A stretch of 32,007 nucleotides of DNA, from NCBI GenBank assembly GCA_017305835.1, contig JAFKJY010000101.1, forward strand, positions 1-32,007. The letters run 5' to 3'. Position numbers and translations under genes: made by a program. Below the pieces are notes generated by a model that was not told where the DNA came from, searched no databases, and saw only the letters and a program-made list of their open reading frames with translations. This document shows, in pieces, positions 25,124-32,007 of this stretch (the stretch's first letter is position 1; each line of letters opens with the position of its first letter). This stretch comes from Hyphomicrobiales bacterium (GTDB lineage Bacteria; Pseudomonadota; Alphaproteobacteria; Rhizobiales; Rhizobiaceae).

Positions 25124-25573
25124 ATGCCGAAATTCGAGACGACACGCCGCGTCCGCCATTCGCCGGACCAGATGTTCGCGCTGGTGGCCGACGTCGAGCG
25201 CTATCCCGAGTTCCTGCCGCTGTGCGAGGCGCTGACGGTGCGCTCGCGCCGCGAGCGCGAGGGCTCGACGCTGCTCGTGGCCGACATGACCGTCGGCTAC
25301 AAGGCGATCCGCGAGACCTTCGTGACGCAGGTGCTGCTCAAGCCGGACGAGCGGCGCATCGAGGTGCGCTACCTGGAGGGGCCGTTCCGGCATCTGGAGA
25401 ACCGCTGGAGCTTCCTACCGGCGCCGGAAGGCTGCGACGTCGTGTTCTACATCGAGTACGAGTTCAGGAGCCGGGTGCTCGGCGCGCTGATGGGGTCGAT
25501 GTTCGACCGCGCCTTCAGGATGTTCTCGGAGGCGTTCGAGCGGCGGGCGGAGGCGATCTACGGGGTCGCGTGA
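25124..25573 (+). CDS. COQ10/RatA-like START-domain protein
   Basis: This 149-residue protein of the polyketide cyclase/START (SRPBCC) superfamily matches the COQ10/RatA family: FETTRRVRHSPDQMFALVADVERYPEFLPLCEA at the N-terminus, MTVGYKAIRETFVTQVLL in the middle and GSMFDRAFRMFSEAFERRAEAIYG at the end. In mitochondria Coq10 binds ubiquinone and helps respiration; the E. coli relative RatA was described as a ribosome anti-association toxin, but no antitoxin partner is seen here, so the Coq10-like role is more likely. It follows lipA closely and is probably co-transcribed. Confidence 0.92.
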   Translation: MPKFETTRRVRHSPDQMFALVADVERYPEFLPLCEALTVRSRREREGSTLLVADMTVGYKAIRETFVTQVLLKPDERRIEVRYLEGPFRHLENRWSFLPAPEGCDVVFYIEYEFRSRVLGALMGSMFDRAFRMFSEAFERRAEAIYGVA

Positions 25574-25615
25574 GGCAAGCGCGGGCGCCGCGTCGCCCGG
25601 AGGAGGGGAGACATC

Positions 25616-26836
25616 ATGGCCAGCCTTGCGGCGCTCGCGCTCGCATACATGCTCTCCCAGTTCTACCGCTCGTTCATGGCGGTGCTGACGCCGGCGCTGA
25701 CGGCCGAGCTCGGCGCCACGCGCGCCGACCTGTCGTTCGCCTCGGGCATATGGTTCGCGACCTTCGCGCTGGCGCAGTTCGTGGTGGGCGTCTGCCTCGA
25801 CCGCTACGGGCCGCGGCGGACCTCGTCGATCATGCTGGCGCTGGGGGCCGGCGGCGGGGCGCTGCTGTTTTCCGCGTCCACGGCGCCGTGGATGATCGTG
25901 GCGGCGATGGCGCTGATCGGCATCGGCTGCGCGCCGGTGCTGATGGCGGCGGTGTTCATCTTCGCGCGCACCTTCGCGCCGGCGCAGCTCGCCGTGCGCA
26001 CCTCGTGGCTGGTGGCTTTCGGCATGGCCGGCAACGTCATCGGCACCTCGCCGCTGGCGAGCGCGGCCGAGGCCTTCGGCTGGCGCTGGGTGATGGTCGG
26101 GCTTGGCGGCGCGACGCTGCTGGTGGCCACCGCGCTGGCGCTGTTCGTGCGCGATCCCGAGCGCGCCGAGCCCGGCGAGACGGGCTTCGGCTTCTCCGGC
26201 TACCGCGAATTGCTGCGCATCCGCACGATCTGGCTGCTGGCGCCGCTGGTGGCGCTCGGCTATGCGCCGTCGGCCAGCATACGCGGCCTGTGGGCGGGGC
26301 CGTATCTGTCCGAGGTCTACGGCGTCGATTCGCTGGTGATCGGGCAGGTGGTGCTGTTCATGGCGCTGGCGATGGTGGCCGGAGCGCTGATCTACGGGCC
26401 GCTCGACACGCTGCTGCGCACCCGCAAATGGGTGGCGATCGTCGGCAACGGGCTGGGCGCGGCCGTCATCCTCGTGCTGGCGCTCAACCCGGTGCCGGGG
26501 CTGACCGCCGTCACCGTCCTGTTCGTGCTGCTCGGCATGTTCGGCGGCACGTACGGGCTCCTGATGGCGCATGGCCGCGCCTTCCTGCCGCCGCACCTCA
26601 CCGGCCGCGGCATGACGCTGCTCAACTTCTTCTCGATCGGCGGCTCGGCCGTGCTGCAATTCGCGACCGGAGCGGTCTATACGGCGAGCTATTCGGCGGC
26701 CGATCCGAGCGCGGCCTATCACGCGCTGTTCTGGTTCTACGAGATCACGCTGGTGGCGGCGATCGCGGTCTATTTCTTCGTGCCGGACGCCAGGCCCGAG
26801 AGGGCGGCGGCCGAGATCGGAGCGGCCGCGCGATAG
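25616..26836 (+). CDS. Major facilitator superfamily transporter
   Basis: This 406-residue protein has about twelve hydrophobic helices in two halves. The signature loop between helices 2 and 3 reads CLDRYGPRRTSS, matching the MFS motif G/D-R-x-G-R-R. The N-terminus (LAALALAYMLSQFYRSFMAVLTPAL) lies directly in the first helix. The similarity pattern suggests the nitrate/sugar-phosphate-like or organic-anion MFS groups, but the substrate cannot be told. ATG 25616 has a strong GAGGAGGGGAG upstream. It is 42 bases after the coq10 gene and may be read through from it. Confidence 0.92.
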   Translation: MASLAALALAYMLSQFYRSFMAVLTPALTAELGATRADLSFASGIWFATFALAQFVVGVCLDRYGPRRTSSIMLALGAGGGALLFSASTAPWMIVAAMALIGIGCAPVLMAAVFIFARTFAPAQLAVRTSWLVAFGMAGNVIGTSPLASAAEAFGWRWVMVGLGGATLLVATALALFVRDPERAEPGETGFGFSGYRELLRIRTIWLLAPLVALGYAPSASIRGLWAGPYLSEVYGVDSLVIGQVVLFMALAMVAGALIYGPLDTLLRTRKWVAIVGNGLGAAVILVLALNPVPGLTAVTVLFVLLGMFGGTYGLLMAHGRAFLPPHLTGRGMTLLNFFSIGGSAVLQFATGAVYTASYSAADPSAAYHALFWFYEITLVAAIAVYFFVPDARPERAAAEIGAAAR

Positions 26837-26923
26837 TGCTTCCCGGGAGAACGTGGTTCCTCCGCCTGGCCGCCGGACCGGGCCGAAGGCGCACCGGGGC
26901 CGGGTATGGCGAAAAATCTTTCC

Positions 26924-26952
26924 TTGAAAGCGCGGTCAACCATTTCTACGGT
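26924..26952 (+). promoter_or_regulatory. Possible promoter for cysK
   Basis: TTGAAA (26924-26929) and TACGGT (26947-26952) are separated by 17 bases, in a gap of 144 bases after the transporter gene, and the sequence turns A-rich towards the start codon (gaaaataagaaaaggataga) with AAGGA as ribosome site. The -10 match is modest. Confidence 0.4.
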
Positions 26953-26980
26953 CGGGCGAAAATAAGAAAAGGATAGAACC

Positions 26981-28018
26981 ATGTACCGTTCGGTGCTCGA
27001 CGCCATCGGCGACACCCCCCTGATCCGCCTGCGGCGCGCTTCCGAGGAAACCGGCTGCGACATCTATGGCAAGGCCGAGTTCATGAACCCCGGCCAGTCG
27101 GTGAAGGATCGCGCCGGCCTGTTCATCATCCGCGACGCGGAGAAGAAGGGGCTGCTCAAGCCCGGCGGCACGATCGTGGAGGGCACGGCCGGCAACACCG
27201 GCATCGGGCTCACACTGGTCGCCAAGGCGCTCGGCTACCGCACCGTGATCGTCATCCCCGAGACGCAGAGCCAGGAGAAGAAGGACGCGCTGCGGCTGCT
27301 CGGGGCCGAGCTGATCGAGGTGCCGGCGGTTCCCTACAAGAACCCCAACAACTACGTGAAGCTCTCGGGCCGGCTGGCAGAATCGCTCGCCCGCACCGAC
27401 CCCAACGGCGCGATCTGGGCGAACCAGTTCGACAACGTCGCCAACCGCGACGGCCATATCGACACGACCGCGCAGGAGATCTGGAAGCAGACCAGCGGCA
27501 AGGTCGACGGCTTCGTCTCGGCGGTGGGCAGCGGTGGCACGCTGGCCGGCGTCGCGGCCGGCCTGCGCGGCCACAGCCGCAACGTCAAGATCGCGCTCGC
27601 CGACCCGCTCGGCGCGGCGCTCTACAGCTACTACACGGACGGCGTGCTGAAGTCGGAAGGCAGCTCGATCACCGAAGGCATCGGGCAGGGGCGCATCACC
27701 GCCAACCTGGAAGGCTTCCGGCCGGACTTCTCCTACCAGATCCCCGACGCCGAGGCGCTGCCGATCATCTTCGACCTGGTGCAGGAGGAGGGGCTGTGCC
27801 TGGGCGGCTCGACCGGCATCAACATCGCCGGCGCGATCCGGCTGGCGCGCGATCTCGGCCCCGGCCACACGATCGTGACCATCCTCGCCGACTACGGCAT
27901 GCGCTACCAGTCGAAGCTGTTCAACCCCGCCTTCCTGCGGGAGAAGAAGCTGCCGACGCCGGCCTGGCTCGAGAAGACGGCGAAGATCGACGTGCCGTTC
28001 GAGCCGGTCGCGGCATGA
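26981..28018 (+). CDS. cysK: Cysteine synthase A (O-acetylserine sulfhydrylase)
   Basis: This PLP enzyme makes cysteine from O-acetylserine and sulfide, using the product of CysE. The 345-residue protein has the PLP lysine Lys42 in NPGQSVKDRAG, the substrate loop EGTAGNTGIGL, the phosphate-binding GSGGTLAGV loop and the SSITEGIGQG segment. It is longer than the usual 300-320 residues, with an extra C-terminal part (NPAFLREKKLPTPAWLEKTAK). The threonine-alanine in EGTAGNTG replaces the common TSGNTG, a feature of a subgroup of alphaproteobacterial and fungal enzymes. Its stop codon overlaps the start of the alanyl-tRNA editing gene in ATGA. Confidence 0.95.
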   Translation: MYRSVLDAIGDTPLIRLRRASEETGCDIYGKAEFMNPGQSVKDRAGLFIIRDAEKKGLLKPGGTIVEGTAGNTGIGLTLVAKALGYRTVIVIPETQSQEKKDALRLLGAELIEVPAVPYKNPNNYVKLSGRLAESLARTDPNGAIWANQFDNVANRDGHIDTTAQEIWKQTSGKVDGFVSAVGSGGTLAGVAAGLRGHSRNVKIALADPLGAALYSYYTDGVLKSEGSSITEGIGQGRITANLEGFRPDFSYQIPDAEALPIIFDLVQEEGLCLGGSTGINIAGAIRLARDLGPGHTIVTILADYGMRYQSKLFNPAFLREKKLPTPAWLEKTAKIDVPFEPVAA

Positions 28019-28751
28019 AGACAGAAGCGCTGTTCCGCGACGATCCCTATCTGCGGGAAGCCGACGCCACGGTTGTCGGCCTCACCGACGCGGGCGGCAT
28101 CCTGCTCGACAGGACGGTGTTCTACGCGACCTCCGGCGGGCAGCCGGGTGATACCGGCACGCTGACGCGCGCCGACGGGACGGCGATCGCGATCGCCGGG
28201 ACCGTGACCGGCGAGAGCAAGGACGAGATCGTCCACCTGCCGGCCGAAGGCGCGCCGAGGCCGGCGGTGGGCGAGACGGTGCGGCTCGCGATCGACTGGG
28301 AGCGGCGGCTGAAGCTGATGCGCATGCATACGGCCTGCCATCTGCTCACCGTCGTCTGCCCCTATCCGATCACCGGTGCGGCGGCGGCGAGGAGGACAGC
28401 CGGGTCGACTTCGACCTCCCCGACGCCGGCGTGACGAAGGAGGACGTCACCGCGCGGCTGAAGGAGCTGGTGCGCGGCGACCATCCGGTCTCCTACCGCT
28501 GGATCTCCGACGACGAGCTGGCGGCCAATCCGGGGCTGGTGAAGTCGAAGAACGTGCGGCCGCCGACCGGCACGGGCAGGATCCGGCTGGTGCTGATCGG
28601 ACAGGACGGCGGCGTCGACAGCCAGCCCTGCGGCGGCACCCATGTGGCCTCGACCGCCGAGGTCGGCGAGATCCACATCGCCAAGATCGAGAAGAAGGGC
28701 CGCGAGAACCGCCGCTTCCGCATCCGCTTCGGGCCGGCGCCGGCGCAATAG
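28015..28751 (+). pseudogene. Alanyl-tRNA editing protein (AlaX type), split by a one-base frameshift
   Basis: AlaX proteins hydrolyse Ser-tRNA(Ala) and Gly-tRNA(Ala). The first frame, from ATG 28015 (overlapping the cysK stop), gives the AlaX N-terminus with FYATSGGQPGDTG and the zinc motif HTACH (His105, His109), then VVCPYPITGA, after which it degenerates to AARRTAGSTSTSPTPA. The second half continues in another frame from about 28380: EEDSRVDFDLPDAGV, the zinc-site CGGTH and AEVGEIHIAKIEKKGRENRRF, ending at TAG 28751. One missing base in the gcggcggcggcg run at 28378-28389 explains the break. Both zinc motifs are needed, so neither half should work alone. Real mutation and sequencing error are both possible. 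Confidence 0.88.
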
Positions 28752-28841
28752 GCGCAGGCGCCCGTAGATCGCCGGGCCTTGCCGCCGGATCGTTTTCGGT
28801 GAAGATGCGGGCTGCCGATCCCGATGCGGAGACCACGCCTC

Positions 28842-29708
28842 ATGAGCGACAAGAGCCCGTTCGTCGTCACCGCCGACTGGCTGCAGGAGCGGCTCGGCCA
28901 GCCGGGCCTGTCGATCGTCGACGCCTCCTGGTACCTGCCGGCGCAGGGCCGCGACGCGCGGGCCGAATACGACGCCGCGCACATTCCCGGCGCGGTGTTC
29001 TTCGACCAGGACGTGGTGGTCGAGCCGGATTCGCCGCTGCCGCACACGCTGCCGCGGCCGCAGATCTTCACGCAGTTCGCCAGCTCGATGGGGATTTCGG
29101 CCGACGACACGATCGTCGTGCATGACGGCCCCGGCTTCTTCTCGGCGCCGCGCGTCTGGTGGATGTTCCGCGTCATGGGCGCGAAGAAGGTCTATGTGCT
29201 GGAGGGCGGCATGGACGGCTGGAAGCGCGAGGGCCGGCCGGCGACGGCCGAGCCGACGAAGATCGCCTCCTCCTTCTTCGACGCCGCCTTCGACGCCGGG
29301 CGGGTGGCCTCGCTCGACGAGATGAAGAAGATCGTCGGCGGCCGCACGATGCAGGTGGCCGACGCGCGGCCGGCCGGCCGCTTCGCCGGGGCGGAAGCCG
29401 AGCCGCGCGCGGGCGTGCGCGCCGGCCACATGCCGGGCGCCCGCAACGTGCTGGCCGTCGAGCTGTCGAAGGAGGGCCGGCTGCTCGACCTGCCGCAGCT
29501 CCGCCGCAGGCTGGAGGAGGCCGGCATCGACCTTTCGGCGCCGGTGGTGACATCCTGCGGGTCGGGCGTGACGGCGGCGGTGGTCACGCTGGCGCTCGAA
29601 TCGCTCGGCCATCGCGACAACAAGCTCTATGACGGCTCCTGGACCGAGTGGGGCGGGCGCACCGACACGCCGGTCGAGACCGGCCCGGCGCAGCCGAAGA
29701 AGGCATGA
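28842..29708 (+). CDS. sseA: 3-mercaptopyruvate sulfurtransferase
   Basis: This 288-residue protein has two rhodanese domains. The first, inactive one spans about residues 5-135 (VDASWYLPAQGRDARAEYDAAHIPGAVFFD); the second, about 155-280, carries the catalytic Cys239 in SCGSGVTA. The CGSGVT loop is that of mercaptopyruvate sulfurtransferases rather than thiosulfate sulfurtransferases (CRKGVT). It transfers sulfur from 3-mercaptopyruvate, a cysteine breakdown product, to thiols or cyanide. ATG 28842 with GGAG upstream gives the usual MSDKSPFVV start. It follows the split AlaX gene by 90 bases and precedes the GNAT gene by one base. Confidence 0.95.
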   Translation: MSDKSPFVVTADWLQERLGQPGLSIVDASWYLPAQGRDARAEYDAAHIPGAVFFDQDVVVEPDSPLPHTLPRPQIFTQFASSMGISADDTIVVHDGPGFFSAPRVWWMFRVMGAKKVYVLEGGMDGWKREGRPATAEPTKIASSFFDAAFDAGRVASLDEMKKIVGGRTMQVADARPAGRFAGAEAEPRAGVRAGHMPGARNVLAVELSKEGRLLDLPQLRRRLEEAGIDLSAPVVTSCGSGVTAAVVTLALESLGHRDNKLYDGSWTEWGGRTDTPVETGPAQPKKA

Positions 29709-29709
29709 G

Positions 29710-30231
29710 ATGACGCGCCGGCTGACCGCGCGCATCACCCATCTCGAGATGACGGCGCCGCCGCCGCAGCGCCTGCCGGCCCCGAGCGGGCCGAAGCTTG
29801 CGCTGATGCGCGCCGAGGCGATGCCGCTGCATTTCTACCGCTATCTCTACGAGCAGGTCGGCCGGCCCCATCACTGGCTGATGCGCCGCGACGTCCCCGA
29901 CGCCGAACTCGCTGCGTCCATCCATGCGGAGGACACCGAGATCGAGGTGCTCTATGTCGACGGCGCGCCGGCCGGTTTCTGGGAGCTGGACCTGTCCGCC
30001 CGGCCGGGGACGGTCGAGATCCGCTATTTCGGCCTGGTGCCGGATTTCCAGGGCAGGGGCCTGTCGAAGTTCTTCCTGTCGGCGGCGATCTTCGCCGGCT
30101 GGGCGCACAATCCGGGCAAGCTCACCATCCACACCAACACGCTCGACAGCCCGCGGGCGCTGATCCTCTACCAGAAGCTGGGGTTTCGCGCGGTCGGCTG
30201 GTCGGAGGAGGAGGTCGAGGCCTGGGAGTAG
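29710..30231 (+). CDS. GNAT family N-acetyltransferase
   Basis: This 173-residue acetyl-CoA-dependent acyltransferase shows EIRYFGLVPDFQGRGLSKFFLSAAI, containing the acetyl-CoA pyrophosphate loop Q-G-R-G-L-S, and the C-terminal NTLDSPRALILYQKLGFRAVG segment typical of the family. An N-terminal extension of about 30 residues (TARITHLEMTAPPPQRLPAP) precedes the fold. The acceptor is unknown. Its ATG begins one base after the sseA stop codon, so the two are translated from one message; this order is common in rhizobia. Confidence 0.92.
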   Translation: MTRRLTARITHLEMTAPPPQRLPAPSGPKLALMRAEAMPLHFYRYLYEQVGRPHHWLMRRDVPDAELAASIHAEDTEIEVLYVDGAPAGFWELDLSARPGTVEIRYFGLVPDFQGRGLSKFFLSAAIFAGWAHNPGKLTIHTNTLDSPRALILYQKLGFRAVGWSEEEVEAWE

Positions 30232-30331
30232 CGGGAGCGCTGCTGCCCATGAACGTGGCGTTCAGCTTGCCTTCATGGTGCCGCTGTCATTGTCGATCCA
30301 ACGAAACGGAAGACGAGGAAAGGACCCGACC

Positions 30332-30886
30332 ATGCTGACACGCCGTTTCCTGATCGCCGGCATCGCGGCCGCGATGATCGCCCCCACCGCCGCGCTGGCG
30401 CAGTCGACGCCGTTGCCCGGCGAGATCCTGCGCAAGCTGGAGGCCGCTCCGCGCATGCGGGTCCAGCCGCAGAACCGCGTGACGATCCGCGAGTTCAAGA
30501 AGCGTCCGGACCTGCGCCGCATGGCCCCGTCGATCGACATCCAGTCGATCAACTTCGCCTTCGGCTCGGCCGACATCCCGCCGTCGCAATACGGCAAGGT
30601 GGAGAACATCGCCCGGGCCATCAACCAGCTCCTCGACCGCAACCGGCGCGCCCGCGTGCTGATCGAGGGCCATACCGACGCCGTCGGCTCCGCCGCCTCC
30701 AACCTGGCCCTGTCCGAGGCGCGCGCGGACTCGCTCAAGCGCACGCTGGTCTACCGCTTCCGCGTGCCGGCGCAGGCGCTCGACACGGTCGGCTACGGCG
30801 AGGAATTCCTGCTCGTGCCGACGCAGAACGAGGACTGGCGCAACCGCCGCGTGACGCTGCGTCGCGTCGACGAGTTCCTGCGCTGA
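30332..30886 (+). CDS. OmpA family protein
   Basis: This 184-residue exported protein has a signal peptide (RRFLIAGIAAAMIAPTAALAQ), a polar linker of about 60 residues and a C-terminal OmpA-like peptidoglycan-binding domain. The domain begins SINFAFGSADIPPSQ and contains LIEGHTDAVGSAASNLALSEARADSLK, with the expected TDxxGSxxxN and LSxxRA residues that bind diaminopimelate. There is no beta-barrel and no lipobox cysteine, so it is a periplasmic protein rather than an outer-membrane porin. ATG 30332 has gaggaaagg upstream; the frame is open back to 30275 without a good start. It is convergent with the DedA gene, 14 bases away. Confidence 0.92.
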   Translation: MLTRRFLIAGIAAAMIAPTAALAQSTPLPGEILRKLEAAPRMRVQPQNRVTIREFKKRPDLRRMAPSIDIQSINFAFGSADIPPSQYGKVENIARAINQLLDRNRRARVLIEGHTDAVGSAASNLALSEARADSLKRTLVYRFRVPAQALDTVGYGEEFLLVPTQNEDWRNRRVTLRRVDEFLR

Positions 30887-30900
30887 CGGTCTGAAGGCCC

Positions 30901-31485
30901 TCAGTCCCCGACGCCGGCTGCCAGCCGGCGGCGATGGGCGACATAGAGCGCGAGGGCCGTCACGACGATCGCGATGATGCCCGCCACGATCAGTCGGTGA
31001 TGCCGCGCCAGCTCGCCGCCGACGATATGTTCGGCGCCCAGGCCGAAGACGTAGCCGATGCCGGTGAACAGGAGGGCCCAGACAAGCGACGATACGGCGT
31101 TGAGGATGATGAATTTCGGCACGGGAATGCCCGACATGCCGGCCGCCACCCCGCCGATCAGACGGAACCCGTAGGCATATCGGTTGAGCAGCACATAGGC
31201 CGTCGGGTGATCGTGCACCAGACGGCAGGCGTCGTCGAAGCCGGGCCGGCCGCGCATACGCTGCACGAACGGCCTGTCGGCCAGCCGGCGGCCGGCGAGG
31301 AAGAACAGCACGTCGCCGGCGAAGGCGCCCGCCATGGCCGCCGCCAGGGCCTGCCATGCCACGAACACGCGCTGGTGGGCGAAGAAGCCGCCGAGGATGG
31401 CCGCGCTCTCGCCTTCGGCGACGCAGCCGAGAAAGACGGCGAGCAGGCCGTAACGCTCGACCAGCAGGTGCAGCGTATCGGTCAT
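30901..31485 (-). CDS. DedA family (SNARE-associated) membrane protein
   Basis: This 194-residue polytopic membrane protein begins MTDTLHLLVERYGLLAVFLGCVAEGESAAILGG, with the E-G-E membrane glutamates typical of DedA proteins, then GAFAGDVLFFLAGRRLADRP and the re-entrant-loop segment RYAYGFRLIGGVAAGMSGIPVPKFI. DedA proteins are flippases for undecaprenyl phosphate or phosphatidylethanolamine in studied bacteria; the substrate here is inferred. The start codon at 31485 overlaps the stop of the upstream DUF1003 gene as ATGA, indicating translational coupling. A much longer frame upstream is only antisense to that gene. Confidence 0.92.
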   Translation of the reverse strand: MTDTLHLLVERYGLLAVFLGCVAEGESAAILGGFFAHQRVFVAWQALAAAMAGAFAGDVLFFLAGRRLADRPFVQRMRGRPGFDDACRLVHDHPTAYVLLNRYAYGFRLIGGVAAGMSGIPVPKFIILNAVSSLVWALLFTGIGYVFGLGAEHIVGGELARHHRLIVAGIIAIVVTALALYVAHRRRLAAGVGD

Positions 31486-32006
31486 CCCCGCTTGCCCTTG
31501 GCCGGCAGGCCGGCCGCCATATCCTCGATGCGGCCGCCGATCCTGGCGATCTCCTCGCGCAGCGCGATGATCTCCCGGTGGCGCAGCTCGTCCAGCTTTT
31601 CGTGGAGGGCCATGATCTCGATCTCGGCCTTGAGGTTGACCTCGTAGTCGTGCGCGGCGTCGAGCCGGTCGCGCGCCGCCTGCCGGTTCTGCGACATCAT
31701 GATGATCGGTGCCTGCACGGCGGCCAGCATCGACAGGAGGAGATTGAGAAAGATGAACGGATAGGGGTCGAAGGCGTCGCGACCGAGCAGCCAGGCGTTG
31801 AGCAGCGCCCACGCGACGAGGAAGGCGGCAAAGCCGAGGATGAAGCTCCAGGAGCCGCCGAACCGCGCAACTCCGTCCGCCAGCCTGTCGCCCAGCGTGG
31901 ATGCCGATGCGTAGGTCGCGGCGAGGTCGCGCGAAACCGTCCGGTGTTCGATGGCGCTCTGCAGGACGCGGCTTTCCGCCTCGGTGAGCTTGCCGGAGCG
32001 GCGCAG
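31482..32006 (-). CDS. DUF1003 domain membrane protein (partial, N-terminus beyond the window)
   Basis: The frame runs in from the right edge: LRRSGKLTEAESRVLQSAIEH, a Ser/Ala-rich helix, then two membrane helices (SFILGFAAFLVAWALLNAWLL and PYPFIFLNLLLSMLAAVQAP) and the DUF1003 signature IIMMSQNRQAARDRL and DYEVNLKAEIEIMALHEKL. A coiled coil follows (ELRHREIIALREEIARIGGRI), ending AKGKRG. DUF1003 proteins are inner-membrane proteins of unknown function; the acidic/basic coiled coil suggests self-assembly or partner binding. It is coupled to the dedA gene through a four-base overlap. At least 174 residues lie within the window. Confidence 0.92.
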   Translation of the reverse strand: MRRSGKLTEAESRVLQSAIEHRTVSRDLAATYASASTLGDRLADGVARFGGSWSFILGFAAFLVAWALLNAWLLGRDAFDPYPFIFLNLLLSMLAAVQAPIIMMSQNRQAARDRLDAAHDYEVNLKAEIEIMALHEKLDELRHREIIALREEIARIGGRIEDMAAGLPAKGKRG

Positions 32007-32007
32007 C

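Noticed and set aside
25124..25573. RatA toxin of a toxin-antitoxin system
   Set aside because: No antitoxin-like (RatB/RnfH) gene is adjacent, and the position next to lipA is the usual one for the Coq10-like protein in alphaproteobacteria, so a toxin role is not supported.
28431..28751. A separate 106-codon gene starting at GTG 28431
   Set aside because: Its sequence is the second half of AlaX, the match extends upstream of the GTG in the same frame, and there is no ribosome site; it is the downstream part of a frameshifted gene.

Overview
The window is high-GC chromosomal DNA from an alphaproteobacterium of the order Hyphomicrobiales (Rhizobiales), most like the Phyllobacteriaceae/Mesorhizobium group. 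This rests on gene content and order: cysE followed by a DUF3126 gene, an NDUFA12 homologue next to a DUF2155 gene, a BTLCP-type transglutaminase-like protein, a pyruvate dehydrogenase E1-beta with its own lipoyl domain, and the run eno-ftsB-pdhA-pdhB-pdhC-SGNH-lpdA-glsB-lipA-coq10. Short palindromic intergenic repeats of a kind common in rhizobial genomes also occur. The assignment is inference from memory of these families; no search was run. Nearly all of the window is housekeeping DNA, and I see no phage, insertion sequence, CRISPR array, tRNA or rRNA.

Left part (1-9.5 kb): the tail of one gene, a YcaQ-type DNA glycosylase, a crotonase-fold protein lacking both usual catalytic glutamates, cysE, a DUF3126 gene, a single-pass membrane protein, a gamma-carbonic-anhydrase-like protein, a secreted transglutaminase-like protein, a tandem PilZ protein, a PAS_5 protein, a rhomboid protease, a CBS-pair protein and a DUF6455 protein. 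The gap at 7549-7908 holds a textbook intrinsic terminator with no plus-strand gene in front of it, so it probably encodes a structured small RNA or an attenuated leader.

Middle part (9.6-14.6 kb): gatB, a DUF427 gene, an NDUFA12 homologue, a DUF2155 gene, an NTF2-like protein, and exbB-exbD without a neighbouring tonB. A dispersed repeat follows exbD; its sister copy lies after cysE.

Central-metabolism block (14.8-25.6 kb): enolase and FtsB, then pdhA, pdhB, pdhC, an HdeD-like membrane protein, an SGNH hydrolase, lpdA, a GlsB-type membrane protein, lipA and coq10. This places glycolysis, all components of the pyruvate dehydrogenase complex and the enzyme that makes their lipoyl cofactor side by side. 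The pdhC gene carries an inverted-repeat element read in frame within its interdomain linker.

Right part (25.6-32 kb): an MFS transporter, then a cysteine/sulfur set: cysK, an alanyl-tRNA editing gene that overlaps it but is broken by a one-base frameshift, sseA and a GNAT acetyltransferase. An OmpA-family protein and, on the other strand, an overlapping DUF1003/DedA pair end the window. No wholly new system is evident. The best leads are the RNA at about 7.7-7.86 kb, the coding repeat in pdhC, the split AlaX gene and the dispersed repeat pair.
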